Shown here one piece after another: positions 52,688 through 59,819 of a stretch of 64,000 nt of DNA. The position numbers and the translations under genes are program-made. Below the pieces are notes generated by a model. That model saw only the letters and a list, made by a program, of their open reading frames with translations, did not search any database and was not told the origin of the DNA. The stretch is from CAUZIB01 sp964342185 (GTDB lineage: Bacteria; Acidobacteriota; Vicinamibacteria; Vicinamibacterales; UBA8438). The stretch is taken from the NCBI GenBank assembly GCA_964342185.1, contig CAYFER010000001.1, positions 1 to 64,000 of the forward strand, in the 5' to 3' direction. Every line of letters begins with the position of its first letter. The stretch's first letter is position 1.

Positions 52688-52786
52688 CTAGTAATGAATA
52701 GGCGTCAAAGTCACACGTCCGTTGGCACGGGGGCCCTTTTGGGCCTCCATACAACCGCAACAAGTGATTGAGACACGCCTGAACAT
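52688..52786 (-). CDS. Leader peptide A, Cys-rich, 32 residues
   Basis: ATG at 52784-52786, stop TAG at 52688-52690. The peptide starts MFRRVSITCCGCM; Cys codons stand at positions 9, 10 and 12 (TGT, TGC, TGT). The codons directly after them (ATG GAG GCC C) form arm 1 of the GC hairpin, so a ribosome waiting for Cys-tRNA would cover that arm. The ATG is eight bases after the putative -10, so the message is nearly or fully leaderless; a GGTGG lies just ahead but might not be transcribed. Compared with leader peptide B there are no gaps over the first 29 codons. Most differing codons change the amino acid, while codons 8-10, 12 and 13 are identical. Confidence 0.72.
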   Translation of the reverse strand: MFRRVSITCCGCMEAQKGPRANGRVTLTPIHY

Positions 52787-52794
52787 GAGCCACC

Positions 52795-52824
52795 ATTGTG
52801 ACTGTTGGCGGTCTTTGACGTCAA
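52795..52824 (-). promoter_or_regulatory. Promoter of leader A
   Basis: Minus strand: -35 TTGACG (52824-52819), 18-base spacer, -10 CACAAT (52800-52795). The spacing and hexamers are the same as in promoter B. The -35 lies in the 10-base palindrome TTGACGTCAA (52815-52824), which could also be an operator. The divergent cysQ starts about 100 bases away; 52825-52927 shows the 8-base palindrome CACCGGTG (52877-52884) and no gene. Confidence 0.65.
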
Positions 52825-52927
52825 GCAGACCAGGCAGAAAAGGTTTTATCTGTTTTCAACACACTCGGTTTAGTTCCACCGGTGATGCGATGCGATTAAA
52901 CGCATTTAAACGTTTACACTGTCAGTT

Positions 52928-53728
52928 GTGGAGTCCAACGAAATATCGCTAGAAGTGGTGAAGGACGTTGCAGTACGCGCGGGCGCAGCAGTGCTGGATG
53001 TTTACGGTCGCCAGCCGGCTTGGGTCCGCCGGAAGGAAGATGGGTCACCTGTGACCGAAGCAGATATAGCCGCGGAAAAGGTGATCCGAGCCGGCTTGGA
53101 TGCTGTAGACCCGTCAATCCCATATTTATCGGAAGAGTCGACACTATCGAGTTATGTATCACGAAGAGAGTGGCAACGCTTCTGGTTAGTGGACCCGCTC
53201 GATGGGACGAAGGAGTTCATCAAGGGGACAGATGAATTTACAGTCAATATCGCGTTGATCGAAAATGGTCAACCGGTCCTCGGCGTGATCGTAGCGCCAG
53301 CAGTGGGTTCGATTTACTACGCATCCAAGTACGAAGGCGCTTGGAAGAACCACACCAGAGCTGAGCCGACACGACTGTCTTCTCAACTTGCCGATGTTAA
53401 TAGACCACTGCGTGTTGTTGAGAGTGTGTCCCACCCGAGTCCGGAGCTTGAACACTTCTTGGAAGGCTTTGAGGTTTCGGACAGGTTGAAGATCGGCAGT
53501 TCTCTCAAGTTTTGTCTCTTGGCTGAGGGAGTCGCTGATGTGTATCCTCGACTGGGTCCCACGATGGAGTGGGATGTCGCTGCAGGTGACTGCATCTATC
53601 GCTATTCTGGTCCGAACGGTTCCCCGCATCCGAGTCCACTGAGTTATAACAAAGAGTCTCTCTGTAACGACTGGTTCGTGCTCGGATTGATGCCAGGTAG
53701 CTACAGCTTGCCTCGTTCTGTTGTGTGA
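52928..53728 (+). CDS. cysQ: 3'(2'),5'-bisphosphate nucleotidase
   Basis: Breaks down PAP, the by-product of PAPS use, to AMP. A 266-residue inositol-monophosphatase-fold enzyme: metal motif 1 LVDPLDGTKEF (Asp-Pro-x-Asp-Gly-Thr), SEE near 59 and the C-terminal MEWDVAAGD (Trp-Asp-x-x-Ala-x-x). These are CysQ-specific. It starts with GTG at 52928. It lies between the two attenuator leaders but is not behind either one: leader A reads away from it and leader B begins after it. Confidence 0.93.
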   Translation: MESNEISLEVVKDVAVRAGAAVLDVYGRQPAWVRRKEDGSPVTEADIAAEKVIRAGLDAVDPSIPYLSEESTLSSYVSRREWQRFWLVDPLDGTKEFIKGTDEFTVNIALIENGQPVLGVIVAPAVGSIYYASKYEGAWKNHTRAEPTRLSSQLADVNRPLRVVESVSHPSPELEHFLEGFEVSDRLKIGSSLKFCLLAEGVADVYPRLGPTMEWDVAAGDCIYRYSGPNGSPHPSPLSYNKESLCNDWFVLGLMPGSYSLPRSVV

Positions 53729-53792
53729 CGTCCTGAACAATAGCTGCAGTAAAGCACTAATTAGACCGAAACCCGGTTTCTCTCTTGCCGGC

Positions 53793-53822
53793 TTGACGCC
53801 TAATGCTGGGAGCGGTCAAAAT
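53793..53822 (+). promoter_or_regulatory. Promoter of leader B
   Basis: -35 TTGACG (53793-53798), 18-base spacer, -10 CAAAAT (53817-53822), eight bases before the leader ATG. It has the same geometry as promoter A, which supports both. The 64 bases between the cysQ stop and this promoter show nothing else. Confidence 0.65.
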
Positions 53823-53830
53823 ATCTACTC

Positions 53831-53923
53831 ATGTTCACGCGTTGCTCAGGCACTTGTTGCAGTTGTATGGAGGTCCAACAGGGCCCCCGCGCCGACGGAT
53901 GTGTGACTTTGACGTCTAATTAG
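53831..53923 (+). CDS. Leader peptide B, Cys-rich, 30 residues
   Basis: ATG at 53831, stop TAG at 53921-53923. It starts MFTRCSGTCCSCM, with Cys at 5, 9, 10, 12 and 24. The core ACT TGT TGC AGT TGT ATG differs from copy A in one base. There is no Shine-Dalgarno sequence in the ATCTACTC that precedes the ATG, and the start is right at the expected transcription start, so translation is probably leaderless. It is too short for usual gene callers. Confidence 0.72.
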   Translation: MFTRCSGTCCSCMEVQQGPRADGCVTLTSN

Positions 53924-53957
53924 ACTCAGCGTAAATTTAAGACCGCACGATACCGCC

Positions 53958-53990
53958 GGCCCGGAGGCAAACGCTTCTCGGGCCTTTTTT
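53958..53990 (+). terminator. Intrinsic terminator of leader B
   Basis: GGCCCG (53958-53963) with CGGGCC (53979-53984), extended inside by GAGGC/GCTTC around AAAC, then TTTTTT (53985-53990). It lies 50 bases before the sat-cysC start. Confidence 0.9.
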
Positions 53991-54039
53991 GTGTCATTAA
54001 AATCAAGAGTTTTGTATGAACGGTTAGGAGAATAGTGTT

Positions 54040-55764
54040 TTGGCTGATCATTTGATTGCACCTCATGGAGGAGAACTGGTTAACCTCCTTACAGATATCG
54101 ACCGGGCCGCAAGTCTGAAGACTGAATCGCGGGACTGGCCATCATTGGACTTGAATGCGCGGCAACTCTGTGACCTTGAACTGTTGTTGAGCGGTGCGTT
54201 TTCTCCACTTCAAGGATTTCTAACTAAGGCGGACTACGAGCGGGTCTGCGGCGAAATGCGGCTGGCGGACGGTACGTTGTGGCCGATTCCGATCATGCTT
54301 GATGTGTCGGAAGAACTGGCTGAAAAACTCAGTGCTGGTTCTAACATCGCTCTCCGTGACGCCGAGGGTGTCATGATTGCAGCGTTAAATGTCGAGGACG
54401 TCTGGCAACCCGACCGCGAGGAGGAAGCGAACGCGGTCTTCGGAACTACTAACCGTGAGCATCCCGGTGTGGCACAGTTGCTAGACCGAACGAATCCTTA
54501 CTATGTTGGAGGCACGATTACCGGTCTCAGTGCAGTTGGCCACTACGATTACAAGCTTCTACGACATACACCAGCGGAGCTCCGATCCGAATTTGCCAAG
54601 TTGGGATGGACGAAGGTGGTGGCCTTTCAGACCCGTAACCCGATGCACCGTGCACATCAGGAACTGACACTTCGGGCCGCGAAGGAAATCGAAGCGAACT
54701 TGCTGATTCATCCTGTTGTCGGGATGACTAAGCCTGGCGATGTGGACCATTACACACGTGTAAGGTGTTATCAGGCCTTACTCCATCGATATCCGCGGAA
54801 AACGGCCATGTTGTCGCTTTTGCCACTAGCGATGCGGATGGCTGGACCGCGAGAGGCGGTTTGGCATGCCATTATTCGGAAGAATCACGGGTGCACACAT
54901 CTCATTGTCGGCCGTGACCATGCGGGGCCAGGAAACGATTCAAGTGGCCAGGCATTTTACGGTCCCTATGATGCGCAGGAACTACTCCAGCAACACGAAG
55001 CTGAATTGGGTGTCGCGATGGTGCCGTTTAAGTTGATGGTCTACGTTCAAGATCAAGACACGTATGCTCCGATCGACGAAATCAAGGAAGGCACGCGAAC
55101 ATTGAACATCTCGGGCACAGAGTTACGAAATCGCTTGGCGATGGGCAAAGAAATTCCTGAGTGGTTTACGTTCGCTGATGTCGCTACTGAGCTTCGCCGC
55201 AGCCATCCACCTCGCCACCAGCAAGGATTCACAGTGTTCTTCACTGGGTTGTCAGGTTCAGGGAAATCGACGATTGCCAATGTGCTTCTAGTGAAATTTC
55301 TTGAAATGGGCGGTCGCTCGGTAACTCTATTGGACGGTGATTTGGTGCGGAAGCATCTGTCGTCAGAACTTGGTTTTTCAAAGGAACATCGTGACATCAA
55401 CATTAAGCGGATTGGATATGTTGCTTCGGAGGTCACGAAGAACGGTGGTGTCGCGATTTGCGCGCCGATCGCTCCTTACGACTCGGTGAGAAAAGATGTC
55501 CGTTCGATGATTCAACCGGTCGGTGGCTTTCTGTTGGTCCATGTTGCTACCCCGATTGAAGTATGTGAGCAACGCGACCGTAAGGGGCTCTACGCAAAGG
55601 CCCGCGCCGGAATTATCAAGGAATTTACGGGAATCTCTGACCCCTACGAAGAACCGGTCGATGCCGATATTGTCATTGACACGACAAAACTAACGGCCGA
55701 AGAAGCGGCGCAGCAAATTCTTTTGCACTGTGAGAAAGAAGGTTACGTCGCAGGCGACGTTTGA
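54040..55764 (+). CDS. Bifunctional sulfate adenylyltransferase / adenylylsulfate kinase
   Basis: Makes APS from sulfate and ATP and phosphorylates APS to PAPS. 574 residues. The ATP sulfurylase part (about 1-390) has PUA-like start LSGAFSPLQGFLTKADY, the QTRNPMHRAHQE active-site block near 198 (His-x-x-His), and GRDHAGPGN near 290. The kinase part (about 395-574) has P-loop GLSGSGKS near 402 and the DGDLVRKHLSSELGFSKEHRD motif. It starts with TTG at 54040; AGGAG lies about 12 bases before. It follows leader B, so it is probably under the same cysteine control as the cysH operon. Confidence 0.95.
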   Translation: MADHLIAPHGGELVNLLTDIDRAASLKTESRDWPSLDLNARQLCDLELLLSGAFSPLQGFLTKADYERVCGEMRLADGTLWPIPIMLDVSEELAEKLSAGSNIALRDAEGVMIAALNVEDVWQPDREEEANAVFGTTNREHPGVAQLLDRTNPYYVGGTITGLSAVGHYDYKLLRHTPAELRSEFAKLGWTKVVAFQTRNPMHRAHQELTLRAAKEIEANLLIHPVVGMTKPGDVDHYTRVRCYQALLHRYPRKTAMLSLLPLAMRMAGPREAVWHAIIRKNHGCTHLIVGRDHAGPGNDSSGQAFYGPYDAQELLQQHEAELGVAMVPFKLMVYVQDQDTYAPIDEIKEGTRTLNISGTELRNRLAMGKEIPEWFTFADVATELRRSHPPRHQQGFTVFFTGLSGSGKSTIANVLLVKFLEMGGRSVTLLDGDLVRKHLSSELGFSKEHRDINIKRIGYVASEVTKNGGVAICAPIAPYDSVRKDVRSMIQPVGGFLLVHVATPIEVCEQRDRKGLYAKARAGIIKEFTGISDPYEEPVDADIVIDTTKLTAEEAAQQILLHCEKEGYVAGDV

Positions 55765-55771
55765 TTGTTTC

Positions 55772-56383
55772 TTATCCGCTGAGCGCTTTTTCGATAAGCG
55801 AGTTTAAGTGAGAGTCTAGTTTTAATTCGGCCGCTGCCGAATGACCTGCACTAGACATTTTTCGCCAAGTCTTTCGAAGAATGTCGATGAGTTTTGTCTC
55901 ATTGTGGCTGGTTACAAACTCGGCGAGATAATGTTCAAGAAAGACAAGACATGCAACGTCTTCAAGTGTTTGTACTTCGGCATCGCGCTTGAGGTTTTCT
56001 TTCCGTAGAAGCCTGCCAACTTGTTGAATGATGGTTTCGTCGTAGTCAAGTTGTCGAAGGATCTCGCCTGCCGTGTTGGCGTGAAAAGTGGCGAGGTGTT
56101 GTCTCCATTCGCGGTAGCCCGTTCGGCCAACCGGAAAGCGTGACCGGGGGATAGTCCAGCGCCGAATATGCTGGCATCTCACGGCAAGTTGCAGAGTTTC
56201 TGAAGCATCTGGTGCAAATTGTTTAAGACGGGCGGTCATTCTCGTTGCATAGACCAACTCCTTTGCTTGAGATGTCCCGCCTACGAGTATTCGGTTTGGA
56301 TCTTCAGCGTTAGCACGGTCGAAATGGTCGAACGCTTTGTCCAAGCGTGATCGATAATTGGTGTCATCGGTTTTCGTGTTCAT
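55772..56383 (-). CDS. DUF4202 protein
   Basis: A 203-residue soluble, mainly helical protein. The motifs AEDPNRILVGGTSQAKELVYATRM and LAVRCQHIRRWTIPRSRFPVGRTGYREWR are typical of DUF4202, and DVACLVFLEHYL lies near the C-terminus. The His, Arg and Asp residues could bind metal, and family members resemble HD-fold proteins, but no reaction is known to me. DUF4202 genes are often beside ATP sulfurylase genes; here it is convergent with sat-cysC, seven bases apart. Its start overlaps the BASS transporter stop by four bases. Confidence 0.85.
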   Translation of the reverse strand: MNTKTDDTNYRSRLDKAFDHFDRANAEDPNRILVGGTSQAKELVYATRMTARLKQFAPDASETLQLAVRCQHIRRWTIPRSRFPVGRTGYREWRQHLATFHANTAGEILRQLDYDETIIQQVGRLLRKENLKRDAEVQTLEDVACLVFLEHYLAEFVTSHNETKLIDILRKTWRKMSSAGHSAAAELKLDSHLNSLIEKALSG

Positions 56384-57312
56384 GGAACTTGTTGTCCTGA
56401 TTTGTTTCGCCAGATTGCTGCAGCGATGCTCCCCAGCAGTGAATGAAACACGGCAGAGATGGCACAGGGAATAGCCACCAAGGGACTTGCGAAGTTCTGT
56501 TGAGCTAGTACGACGCCGAGTCCGGAATTTTGCATCCCCACTTCAATCGAAACCGTCCGTGCAGTGCGTTCCTCACTCAACAAAGTTCGACCGGCCAGAT
56601 ACCCAAACAAGAATCCACCAACGTGCAAACAAAGGACCGCTGCCACGAGTCGGGGGCCAGCTTCGAGGACTTGGGTTCGACCTGCACCAATCACTGACGC
56701 TACAATCAACGTAATAGCGACCACGGCAACCAAAGGAGCGAAGGGTAGAACCCGTGCACTTGCCGTTGGCAACTTCGCTTTCAGCAGGACACCCGCCACG
56801 ACGGGCATCACGACGACTTGCACTGTATCTAGAAGCAATCCCGTAGCCGGTACGTCGACACGGCTTCCGGCAAGGGTTTCAGTCAGTAGAGGTGTCATTA
56901 GAGCGGCGATTAATGTGGATATGGCGGTCATGGAGACTGACAACGCAACGTCGGCGCGAGCGAGGAAGCAAATCACATTTGACGCGGTGCCCCCAGGACA
57001 GCAGGACACTAGAATTAGACCAACGGCAAACGGTGTAGGAAGGTTAAATAGAGTAGCTAATGTCCATCCGAGTGCTGGCATCAGCGTGTATTGGAGAACG
57101 ACTCCAGGGATTACGCTTGTCCGTTGTCGGCCAATTCGCCGAAAGTCCTCAAATCCGATCGTCATACCCATGCTAAGCATGATGATGCCGAGTCCGACCG
57201 GGATGAGTGGTCCACTGAACCAAGTGAACAAACTGGGTTCTAGAAGTGCCAGACAACTGGCCAGGAGCACCCAAACCGGAAAAGCGTTCGTAAGTGTGGT
57301 AACGAGTTTCAA
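56380..57312 (-). CDS. Bile acid:sodium symporter (BASS) family transporter
   Basis: A 310-residue membrane protein with about nine or ten helices. The family blocks are LIPVGLGIIMLSMGMTIGFEDF (helix 2), LILVSCCPGGTASNVICFLARAD and VSIEVGMQNSGLGVVLAQQNF, where the crossing-helix Pro-Gly-Gly and Glu-x-x-x-Gln-Asn are the sodium and substrate sites. The substrate may be an organic anion such as a keto acid or a sulfur compound. It is coupled to DUF4202 (ATGA overlap) at the edge of the sulfate locus, so a sulfur-linked anion is a guess. Confidence 0.9.
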   Translation of the reverse strand: MKLVTTLTNAFPVWVLLASCLALLEPSLFTWFSGPLIPVGLGIIMLSMGMTIGFEDFRRIGRQRTSVIPGVVLQYTLMPALGWTLATLFNLPTPFAVGLILVSCCPGGTASNVICFLARADVALSVSMTAISTLIAALMTPLLTETLAGSRVDVPATGLLLDTVQVVVMPVVAGVLLKAKLPTASARVLPFAPLVAVVAITLIVASVIGAGRTQVLEAGPRLVAAVLCLHVGGFLFGYLAGRTLLSEERTARTVSIEVGMQNSGLGVVLAQQNFASPLVAIPCAISAVFHSLLGSIAAAIWRNKSGQQVP

Positions 57313-57340
57313 CTGAGAGATTGTATACGGAGGGTGATGA

Positions 57341-58153
57341 ATGACTTTTCAATCCGATTCACTTAGTGGCAAGACGGTGCTCATCACGGGTGGTGGGACA
57401 GGAATTTGTCGCGGCCTTGCGCTGGCTTTGGCGGCACATGGATGCGACGTAGCGATTACAAGTCGAAAAGCCGAGAACCTTGAGTCGACAATGAAAGAGA
57501 TTCAGAGTTTGGGCCGGCGGTCAGTTGCAGTTCCGGCCGACGTACGTGATCCCGCAGCAGTCGAGGCGGCTGTTGAGGAGACCGCAACTACGCTGGGTGG
57601 AATCGACGTTCTTGTGAACGGGGCCGCAGGAAATTTTCTGTGCCTGGCGGAAGATCTGTCGCCCAATGGGTTTGGTGCGGTCGTCGATATCGATCTCAAG
57701 GGGACATTCCATATGTCGAAGGCAGCCCTTCCGCATCTGAAGAAGCGTGGTGGGGTAGTCCTTAATATCAGCGCGACGTTGCACTACTACGGCACGGTTG
57801 CCCAGTTGCATGTATCGTCGGCGAAGGCTGGTGTTGACGCACTTACGCGGGTGCTGGCGGTGGAATGGGGTCAGTATGGGATTCGGGTTAACGGCATTGC
57901 TCCCGGCCCTGTGGCTGATACCGAGGGAGTGAAGCGCCTGTTAGTTGGTGAAACTAAGGAACGGGTAAGTAAGGCGACCCCCCTCGGTCGTTTGGGCGCC
58001 ATTGACGACGTTAGTAACGCGGCGCTGTTTTTGTGTTCGGAGGCTGCTGCATTTATTACGGGCGTTACATTGGTCGTAGATGGGGGACTGTGGTTGACAT
58101 CAAATCGAATGGCGGAAGCATGGACTGAAAGTGTCACGGGTCTGAAAAGTTAG
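57341..58153 (+). CDS. SDR-family oxidoreductase, 2,4-dienoyl-CoA reductase-like
   Basis: A 270-residue short-chain dehydrogenase. The cofactor motif is LITGGGTGICRGLALAL, and NGAAGNF takes the place of the usual NNAG. The usual Tyr-x-x-x-Lys catalytic pair is replaced by HVSSAKAG, so the Tyr is Ser, while the Lys stays. NGAAGNF and H-V-S/A-x-A-K are features of 2,4-dienoyl-CoA reductases, so fatty-acid beta-oxidation is a fair guess. GGAGG lies ahead of the ATG. It is divergent from the BASS gene. Confidence 0.88.
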   Translation: MTFQSDSLSGKTVLITGGGTGICRGLALALAAHGCDVAITSRKAENLESTMKEIQSLGRRSVAVPADVRDPAAVEAAVEETATTLGGIDVLVNGAAGNFLCLAEDLSPNGFGAVVDIDLKGTFHMSKAALPHLKKRGGVVLNISATLHYYGTVAQLHVSSAKAGVDALTRVLAVEWGQYGIRVNGIAPGPVADTEGVKRLLVGETKERVSKATPLGRLGAIDDVSNAALFLCSEAAAFITGVTLVVDGGLWLTSNRMAEAWTESVTGLKS

Positions 58154-58250
58154 CCTAACTAATTTGATGCTCTCAAACGGTCGACGAGCTGTTTAAGTCT
58201 TTGTAGACGAGCCGAATTGAGAGTGTAATCTAGCTGTCTGAATCCGACTG

Positions 58251-58691
58251 CTATAGTCTTTGGTAATCCGCCCGCCAGGTGACGATTAACTGTTTGATTG
58301 TTTTACGGTCGTCGATACCATCCTCAAGGACTTTTCGTGCCAAATTCGGTAGTTCGCTGTCACTGGCGAATCTGAGGGCGGCCAATTGGTCCATCGTAAA
58401 ATCATGAATGCGTGGTTTTAATTCGTCCGGGAGAAGCGTTTGCAACCGCATTCGTTCCTCGAGGCGAATCACCCGATCTTGGGCTTGTAACGCGAAAATC
58501 CTGGCGAAGAGAGCAATCATGATCAACGCTACCGCCATGAACGTGCTCCAAGCCGTTTCCACCGAGAACGCTGTAGCGCTCCGATAGATACTCAGAAGTA
58601 AATTAATTAATAGAATTGGCAAGAGTACGTAGTGGAAGGGGGCTACCATTTTGGCGTGGTTTTGTAATGTTTGAGGTGTTTTCTCTGACAT
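58251..58691 (-). CDS. DUF6526 membrane protein
   Basis: 146 residues from the ATG at 58689-58691, with GGAGAAG ahead. Two helices (FHYVLLPILLINLLLSIYRS and STFMAVALIMIALFARIFAL) are followed by a cytoplasmic tail with RLEERMRLQTLLPDELKPRI and the Arg/Trp-rich C-terminus (KQLIVTWRADYQRL). The N-terminal QTLQNHAKMVAPFHY block is characteristic of DUF6526. The function is unknown. Confidence 0.82.
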   Translation of the reverse strand: MSEKTPQTLQNHAKMVAPFHYVLLPILLINLLLSIYRSATAFSVETAWSTFMAVALIMIALFARIFALQAQDRVIRLEERMRLQTLLPDELKPRIHDFTMDQLAALRFASDSELPNLARKVLEDGIDDRKTIKQLIVTWRADYQRL

Positions 58692-58905
58692 TGCTTCTCC
58701 AGGGTTCGGCAAAAATGTTGAGTGACTATCGCAACTGAACCTAATACTTGCTAAGTAATCAACGAATTGGTGGCTACTGTGACTCTTCGGCTCAAGATAT
58801 TCTTAGTGTTTAATCTGGAAGCTTCGGGGCCAGGCGGTAAATCATACGCTAGTGTGCCATTGATTGTGTGAGCCGCAATGTCAAAAGTGTGATGGCGAGG
58901 ATGTG

Positions 58906-59232
58906 ATGAGTGAACTTTCGAGTAAACAGTGCGTGCCGTGCCGCGGCGGTGTTCCACCGCTCAAAGGACCCGAGCTTGTTACGTTACAAGATCAGTTGAG
59001 TGCGGGATGGACGGTTGTTGATGGGCATCACCTTGAGAAGGTGTATCGCTTCCAAGACTTCCGAGAGGCACTCGATTTCACAAACAAGATTGGTGAGATG
59101 GCGGAAGAGCAGGATCACCACCCTGACATTCTGTTAACGTGGGGAGCAGTGAAGGTAACGATTTGGACGCACAAGATTGATGGCCTGACGGAGAGCGATT
59201 TTATTTTTGCTGCTAAGGCCGATGTCTTATAG
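58906..59232 (+). CDS. Pterin-4a-carbinolamine dehydratase
   Basis: 108 residues from the ATG at 58906. The motif EEQDHHPDILLTWGAVKVTIWTHKIDGLTESDF carries the His-His-Pro and Trp-x-x-x-x-x-x-x-Thr-His set of PCD/DCoH enzymes. It recycles oxidised pterin, usually for phenylalanine hydroxylase, or acts in molybdopterin-related pathways. A MOSC gene lies just downstream and converges, so the second reading is possible. Confidence 0.92.
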   Translation: MSELSSKQCVPCRGGVPPLKGPELVTLQDQLSAGWTVVDGHHLEKVYRFQDFREALDFTNKIGEMAEEQDHHPDILLTWGAVKVTIWTHKIDGLTESDFIFAAKADVL

Positions 59233-59670
59233 GTCTTCTTCCCATGAGACGTTGTCGCCCGTGGCGATTACAGCGTCATTGAGGACTTCGGCATAGATAC
59301 CTCCAGCCCAATGTGAGTTTAGTGCGGCACGTAAACCGGGAAGAGCCTCGTCCATTCGTTCGCAAGGACGGGTTTCACCGTTTACTTTCAGCCGGCACGT
59401 TCCAATGATCAGCACTTTTCCGCGGCTCTTTTCTAGGTTAATCCCAGATACCAGCAGGTTGGCTCGCCGCACACTGGGTTCCGCTTCAACACCCATGGCA
59501 GCAGTGACTGTCTGCCACTGTTCCTGTGAAATGATCGTGATTTGACGGGAGCCACGTTGGTCAACGTTATCCACTAGGCCTGCTCGCGCGCGAACCTGCG
59601 CTGTTGACTGCGCATCCATTGGTCCTCGCCTGAATCGCTTTTTCCAAATCTTTTCAAGGCAACCGGCCAT
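59227..59670 (-). CDS. MOSC-domain protein
   Basis: 147 residues from the ATG at 59668-59670; a GTG ten codons upstream is also open. The MOSC core is RRGPMDAQSTAQVRARAGLVDNVDQRGSRQITII, and RRANLLVSGINLEKSRGKVLIIG and TRPCERMDEALPGLRAAL follow, with a conserved Cys in the PCERM stretch that would hold sulfur or a molybdopterin ligand. A sulfur-carrier or molybdenum-enzyme role is likely. Its 3' end overlaps the pterin dehydratase by six bases. Confidence 0.88.
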   Translation of the reverse strand: MAGCLEKIWKKRFRRGPMDAQSTAQVRARAGLVDNVDQRGSRQITIISQEQWQTVTAAMGVEAEPSVRRANLLVSGINLEKSRGKVLIIGTCRLKVNGETRPCERMDEALPGLRAALNSHWAGGIYAEVLNDAVIATGDNVSWEEDL

Positions 59671-59819
59671 GTTACGTATCCGTTCAGAATTTGCCTCCAC
59701 ATAAGGATGACTCTGCTTTGGCCATGAAACGACAACTATTGTTCGTCGCCGACGAGCGAGACGAAAACGAGATAGAACCGGCTCGCTTCACCAGGCTACT
59801 AGTGTAAGATCACTGGTTG

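Larger units (their letters stand above)
52619..52788 (-). promoter_or_regulatory. Leader RNA A: candidate cysteine-responsive attenuator of the cysH operon
   Basis: About 170 bases between the promoter at 52795-52824 and the terminator. In 5'-3' order on the minus strand it holds: the short cysteine-rich reading frame; hairpin 1 with arms GGCCC (52745-52741) and GGGCC (52736-52732) around AAAA; a second possible stem CGG-A-CGTGTG (about 52723-52714) with CGCACG-ATA-CCG (about 52667-52656); and the terminator. The second arm of hairpin 1 (GGGCC) also matches the first terminator arm (GGCCC), so an antiterminator is possible. Leader B at 53829-53990 is closely similar, including the run from CACTTGTTGC to TGGAGG and GTGTGACTTTGACG. 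The role as an attenuator is inference. Confidence 0.72.
53829..53990 (+). promoter_or_regulatory. Leader RNA B: candidate cysteine-responsive attenuator of sat-cysC
   Basis: About 162 bases, closely similar to leader A. It holds the short reading frame; hairpin 1 with GGTCC (53872-53876) and GGGCC (53881-53885) around AACA, where T replaces C but still pairs with G; the possible stem CGG-A-TGTGTG (about 53896-53905) with CGCACG-ATA-CCG (about 53944-53955); and the terminator. GGGCC of hairpin 1 is again complementary to GGCCC in the terminator. A copy with changed sequence but kept pairing supports a functional RNA structure. No known S-box, T-box or SAM riboswitch signature is seen. Confidence 0.72.

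Noticed and set aside
52619..53990. Sulfate locus leaders as a known SAM or cysteine T-box riboswitch
   Set aside because: I see no S-box core, no SAM-II/IV-type pattern and no T-box sequence (AGGGTGGNACCGCG). The short reading frame with Cys codons and the gap-free frame between copies fit attenuation better.
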